64,000 nucleotides of DNA from Cellulophaga lytica DSM 7489 (lineage in GTDB: Bacteria > Bacteroidota > Bacteroidia > Flavobacteriales > Flavobacteriaceae), in NCBI RefSeq assembly GCF_000190595.1, contig NC_015167.1:384501-448500 (forward strand). The letters are read 5' to 3'. Below, piece after piece: positions 62,265 through 64,000 of the stretch (positions within the stretch are counted from its first letter, which is position 1; every line of letters begins with the position of its first letter). The notes beneath the pieces were generated by a model that was not told the origin of the DNA, did not search any database, and saw only the letters and a list, made by a program, of their open reading frames with translations. The position numbers and the translations under genes are program-made.

Positions 62265-63647
62265 ATGAGTAGCCTTAAAAATTTAATACTTGCTTTTTGT
62301 TTTTTTTATTTTGCGCAACTAATAACTGCACAAAAACAACCCAATATTATTGTGGTATTAACAGATGACCAAGGTTGGGCAGATGTTGGTTTTAATGGTG
62401 CTACAGATATTCCTACACCAAATTTAGATAGAATAGCTTCTGAAGGTGTAATTTTTTCTAACGGATATGTTTCTCACCCTTATTGCAGTCCGTCTAGGGC
62501 TGGATTACTTACCGGAAGGTATCAGGCGCGTTTTGGGCACGACTGTAATATGCCTTATGAAGGAGAAAATGATGCCACAGTTGGTACACCTTTATCAGAA
62601 AAACTAATATCTGAAGCATTAAAAGAACAAGGATACAGAACAAGTGCAATTGGCAAATGGCATATAGGAGATCATCCTAATCTGCACCCACCTGCACAAG
62701 GTTTTGACCATTGGTTTGGTTTTCCTGGCGGAAGTATGAACTATTGGGGAAAAGCAACAAGCAAAATTCAGACTATTTACCGCAACACAAAGCCAGTTGC
62801 AGAGGAAGAACTAACCTACTTAACTGATGATTTTACCAATGAAGCTATCAATTTTATCAACAAAAAAGATAAAAACCCATTTTTTATTTACTTGGCCTAT
62901 AACGCACCACACGCACCAGACCACGCTACAAAAAAATATTTAGAGCAAACCAAACATATAGAGTATGCTGGCAGAAGTGTTTATGCTGCTATGGTAAATG
63001 CTGTAGATGCTAATATTGGTAAAATAGATTCTACTCTTGTTGCTAATGGTATTAAAGACAATACTATTTTAGTTTTTTTAAGTGATAATGGCGGAAGAAT
63101 ACAACACGCAGATAACAGACCTTACAGAGGACACAAAGGAATGTTATTTGAAGGCGGAATAAAAGTACCTTTTTTTATCTCATGGCCAAGCAAAATAAAA
63201 GAAGATAGTAAGTATACAAAACCTATATCATCATTAGATTTATTTCCTACACTTTTAAATGCTGCTGGTGGTAATGCTGCTATAGAAAAACAATTAGATG
63301 GTGTAGATTTAATGCCTTATTTACTGAATAAAAATAAAGGTACACCGCACAAGACCCTATTTTGGAGATCTTCTGGTAATTTTGAATATGCTGTTAGAAA
63401 AGACAAGTACAAATTGTATAAAAGTGCCTATAAAAATAAAACCTTACTTTTTAATATTAAAGAAGATAACTTAGAACGATATGATATTGCTGCCCAACAC
63501 CCAGAAATATGTATAGATTTAGAAAAGTCTTATACCAACTGGGATGCAAAAAACAAGACTCCTGGTTGGTTAGATCCGCACGCAGAAAATGTAGTTAAAG
63601 AGGATAAAAGATGGAGAAAAACACGAGAAAAATCATTAAAAAAGTAA
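62265..63647 (+). CDS. S1-family sulfatase, exported
   Basis: A signal peptide (residues 1-23, ending in TAQ) precedes a 460-residue sulfatase. The site is C-S-P-S-R at 74-78 (HPYCSPSRAGLLTGRY), with metal ligands Asp34 and Asp35 (LTDDQGWADVGF) and FLSDNGGR. It is closest in overall pattern to the sulfatase at 39754 (shared SSLDLFPTLLN and [10 protein letters not shown]), so the two are likely paralogues. It starts 2 bases after the GH2 stop, indicating coupled translation. Confidence 0.93.
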   Translation: MSSLKNLILAFCFFYFAQLITAQKQPNIIVVLTDDQGWADVGFNGATDIPTPNLDRIASEGVIFSNGYVSHPYCSPSRAGLLTGRYQARFGHDCNMPYEGENDATVGTPLSEKLISEALKEQGYRTSAIGKWHIGDHPNLHPPAQGFDHWFGFPGGSMNYWGKATSKIQTIYRNTKPVAEEELTYLTDDFTNEAINFINKKDKNPFFIYLAYNAPHAPDHATKKYLEQTKHIEYAGRSVYAAMVNAVDANIGKIDSTLVANGIKDNTILVFLSDNGGRIQHADNRPYRGHKGMLFEGGIKVPFFISWPSKIKEDSKYTKPISSLDLFPTLLNAAGGNAAIEKQLDGVDLMPYLLNKNKGTPHKTLFWRSSGNFEYAVRKDKYKLYKSAYKNKTLLFNIKEDNLERYDIAAQHPEICIDLEKSYTNWDAKNKTPGWLDPHAENVVKEDKRWRKTREKSLKK

Positions 63648-63671
63648 TATTTTAGCCACAAAACCAATTCA

Positions 63672-64000
63672 ATGATACATTTACTTAAAAACAAAAAAAG
63701 ATATATTTACGTTTCGCTGGCAATTGCAACTAGTATTTTTATAAGCAGCTGTAAAGAAACTAAAAAAGAGGCAGACAATTCTGCTAAAAATAAAACAACA
63801 ATGGAAACCGCCAAACCAAATATTGTTGTTATTTATATGGACGATTTAGGTTACGGAGATATTAGTGCTAATGGTGCTACAGAAATAACTACTCCTAATA
63901 TAGACAAACTTGCAAATGAAGGCGTTAGGTTTACCAATGGTTATGCAACATCTGCAACCTGTACGCCTAGTAGATATGGCTTACTAACTGGTGTGTACCC
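63672..64000 (+). CDS. S1-family sulfatase, N-terminal part (cut by the window edge)
   Basis: Translation from ATG 63672 gives MIHLLKNKKRYIYVSLAIATS, a lipoprotein signal ending ISSC (Cys27). It continues with IVVIYMDDLGYGDISANGA (metal-binding Asp pair) and C-T-P-S-R (SATCTPSRYGLLTG), the formylglycine site. The sequence stops at the window end with the frame open. This makes a fourth sulfatase in the locus, 24 bases after the third. The overall layout is typical of arylsulfatases. Confidence 0.9.
   Translation, partial: MIHLLKNKKRYIYVSLAIATSIFISSCKETKKEADNSAKNKTTMETAKPNIVVIYMDDLGYGDISANGATEITTPNIDKLANEGVRFTNGYATSATCTPSRYGLLTGVY

Overview
The window is low-GC DNA from a marine member of the Bacteroidota, most likely the Flavobacteriaceae. 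The signs are: repeated TAnnTTTG -7 promoter elements with few Shine-Dalgarno sequences; a split transketolase; Bacteroidota-type DUF3570/DUF4266 proteins; many lipoprotein signals; and a hybrid two-component regulator (HTCS) next to sulfatases and glycoside hydrolases. The enzyme set points to a red-algal galactan degrader (agar or porphyran). I cannot name a genus. I see no insertion sequence, prophage, rRNA or CRISPR array.

Layout. 1-15.6 kb holds mostly single genes and small clusters: a NUDIX hydrolase, an HxlR/VOC divergent pair, a GT90 glycosyltransferase with a GNAT acetyltransferase, a PAP2 phosphatase, a TetR-controlled cluster (AhpD-like, EthD, DsbA-like, MRJP-like, HAD), an Asp/Glu racemase, a FUSC transporter, an ArsR regulator with a small membrane protein, and a DUF4197 lipoprotein. 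15.8-32.2 kb is mainly conserved core genes (pyrF, prfA, a PurM-like AIR synthase, lptG, tgt, split transketolase, an HSP15-like protein, aroK). It also contains a compact envelope redox operon: Rieske, thioredoxin, ApbE, DUF4266, DUF3570. Two identical tRNA-Lys genes, each with its own promoter and terminator (32.3-32.75 kb), separate this from the next region.

33-64 kb is one large galactan-utilisation locus in four blocks. (a) A GH2 glycosidase and a GH117 alpha-1,3-L-neoagarooligosaccharide hydrolase, followed by an IclR regulator. (b) A plus-strand operon at 37.9-45.8 kb: medium-chain dehydrogenase, KduD-like SDR, sulfatase, aldehyde dehydrogenase, anhydrogalactonate cycloisomerase-like enolase-superfamily enzyme, galactose mutarotase and a RhaT-like permease. 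(c) A minus-strand operon at 53.6-46.0 kb: zinc alcohol dehydrogenase, UxaA, UxaB, lactonase, L-fucose/L-galactose dehydrogenase-like SDR, FucP permease and a mutarotase. (d) An HTCS regulator and a plus-strand operon sulfatase-GH2-sulfatase-sulfatase that runs off the right edge.

How the locus probably works: surface or periplasmic sulfatases, GH2 enzymes and GH117 reduce sulfated agar/porphyran oligosaccharides to D-galactose, 3,6-anhydro-L-galactose (L-AHG) and L-galactose. Operon (b) would take L-AHG via anhydrogalactonate and 2-keto-3-deoxy-L-galactonate to 2-keto-3-deoxy-D-gluconate (KDG). Operon (c) would take L-galactose via L-galactonate, D-tagaturonate and D-altronate to the same KDG. 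Convergence on KDG fits the IclR gene and a KdgR-like palindromic site in the promoter of operon (b). No endo-agarase, no SusC/SusD pair and no KDG kinase or aldolase lie in the window, so those steps must be encoded elsewhere. Substrate assignments are inferred from family and context.
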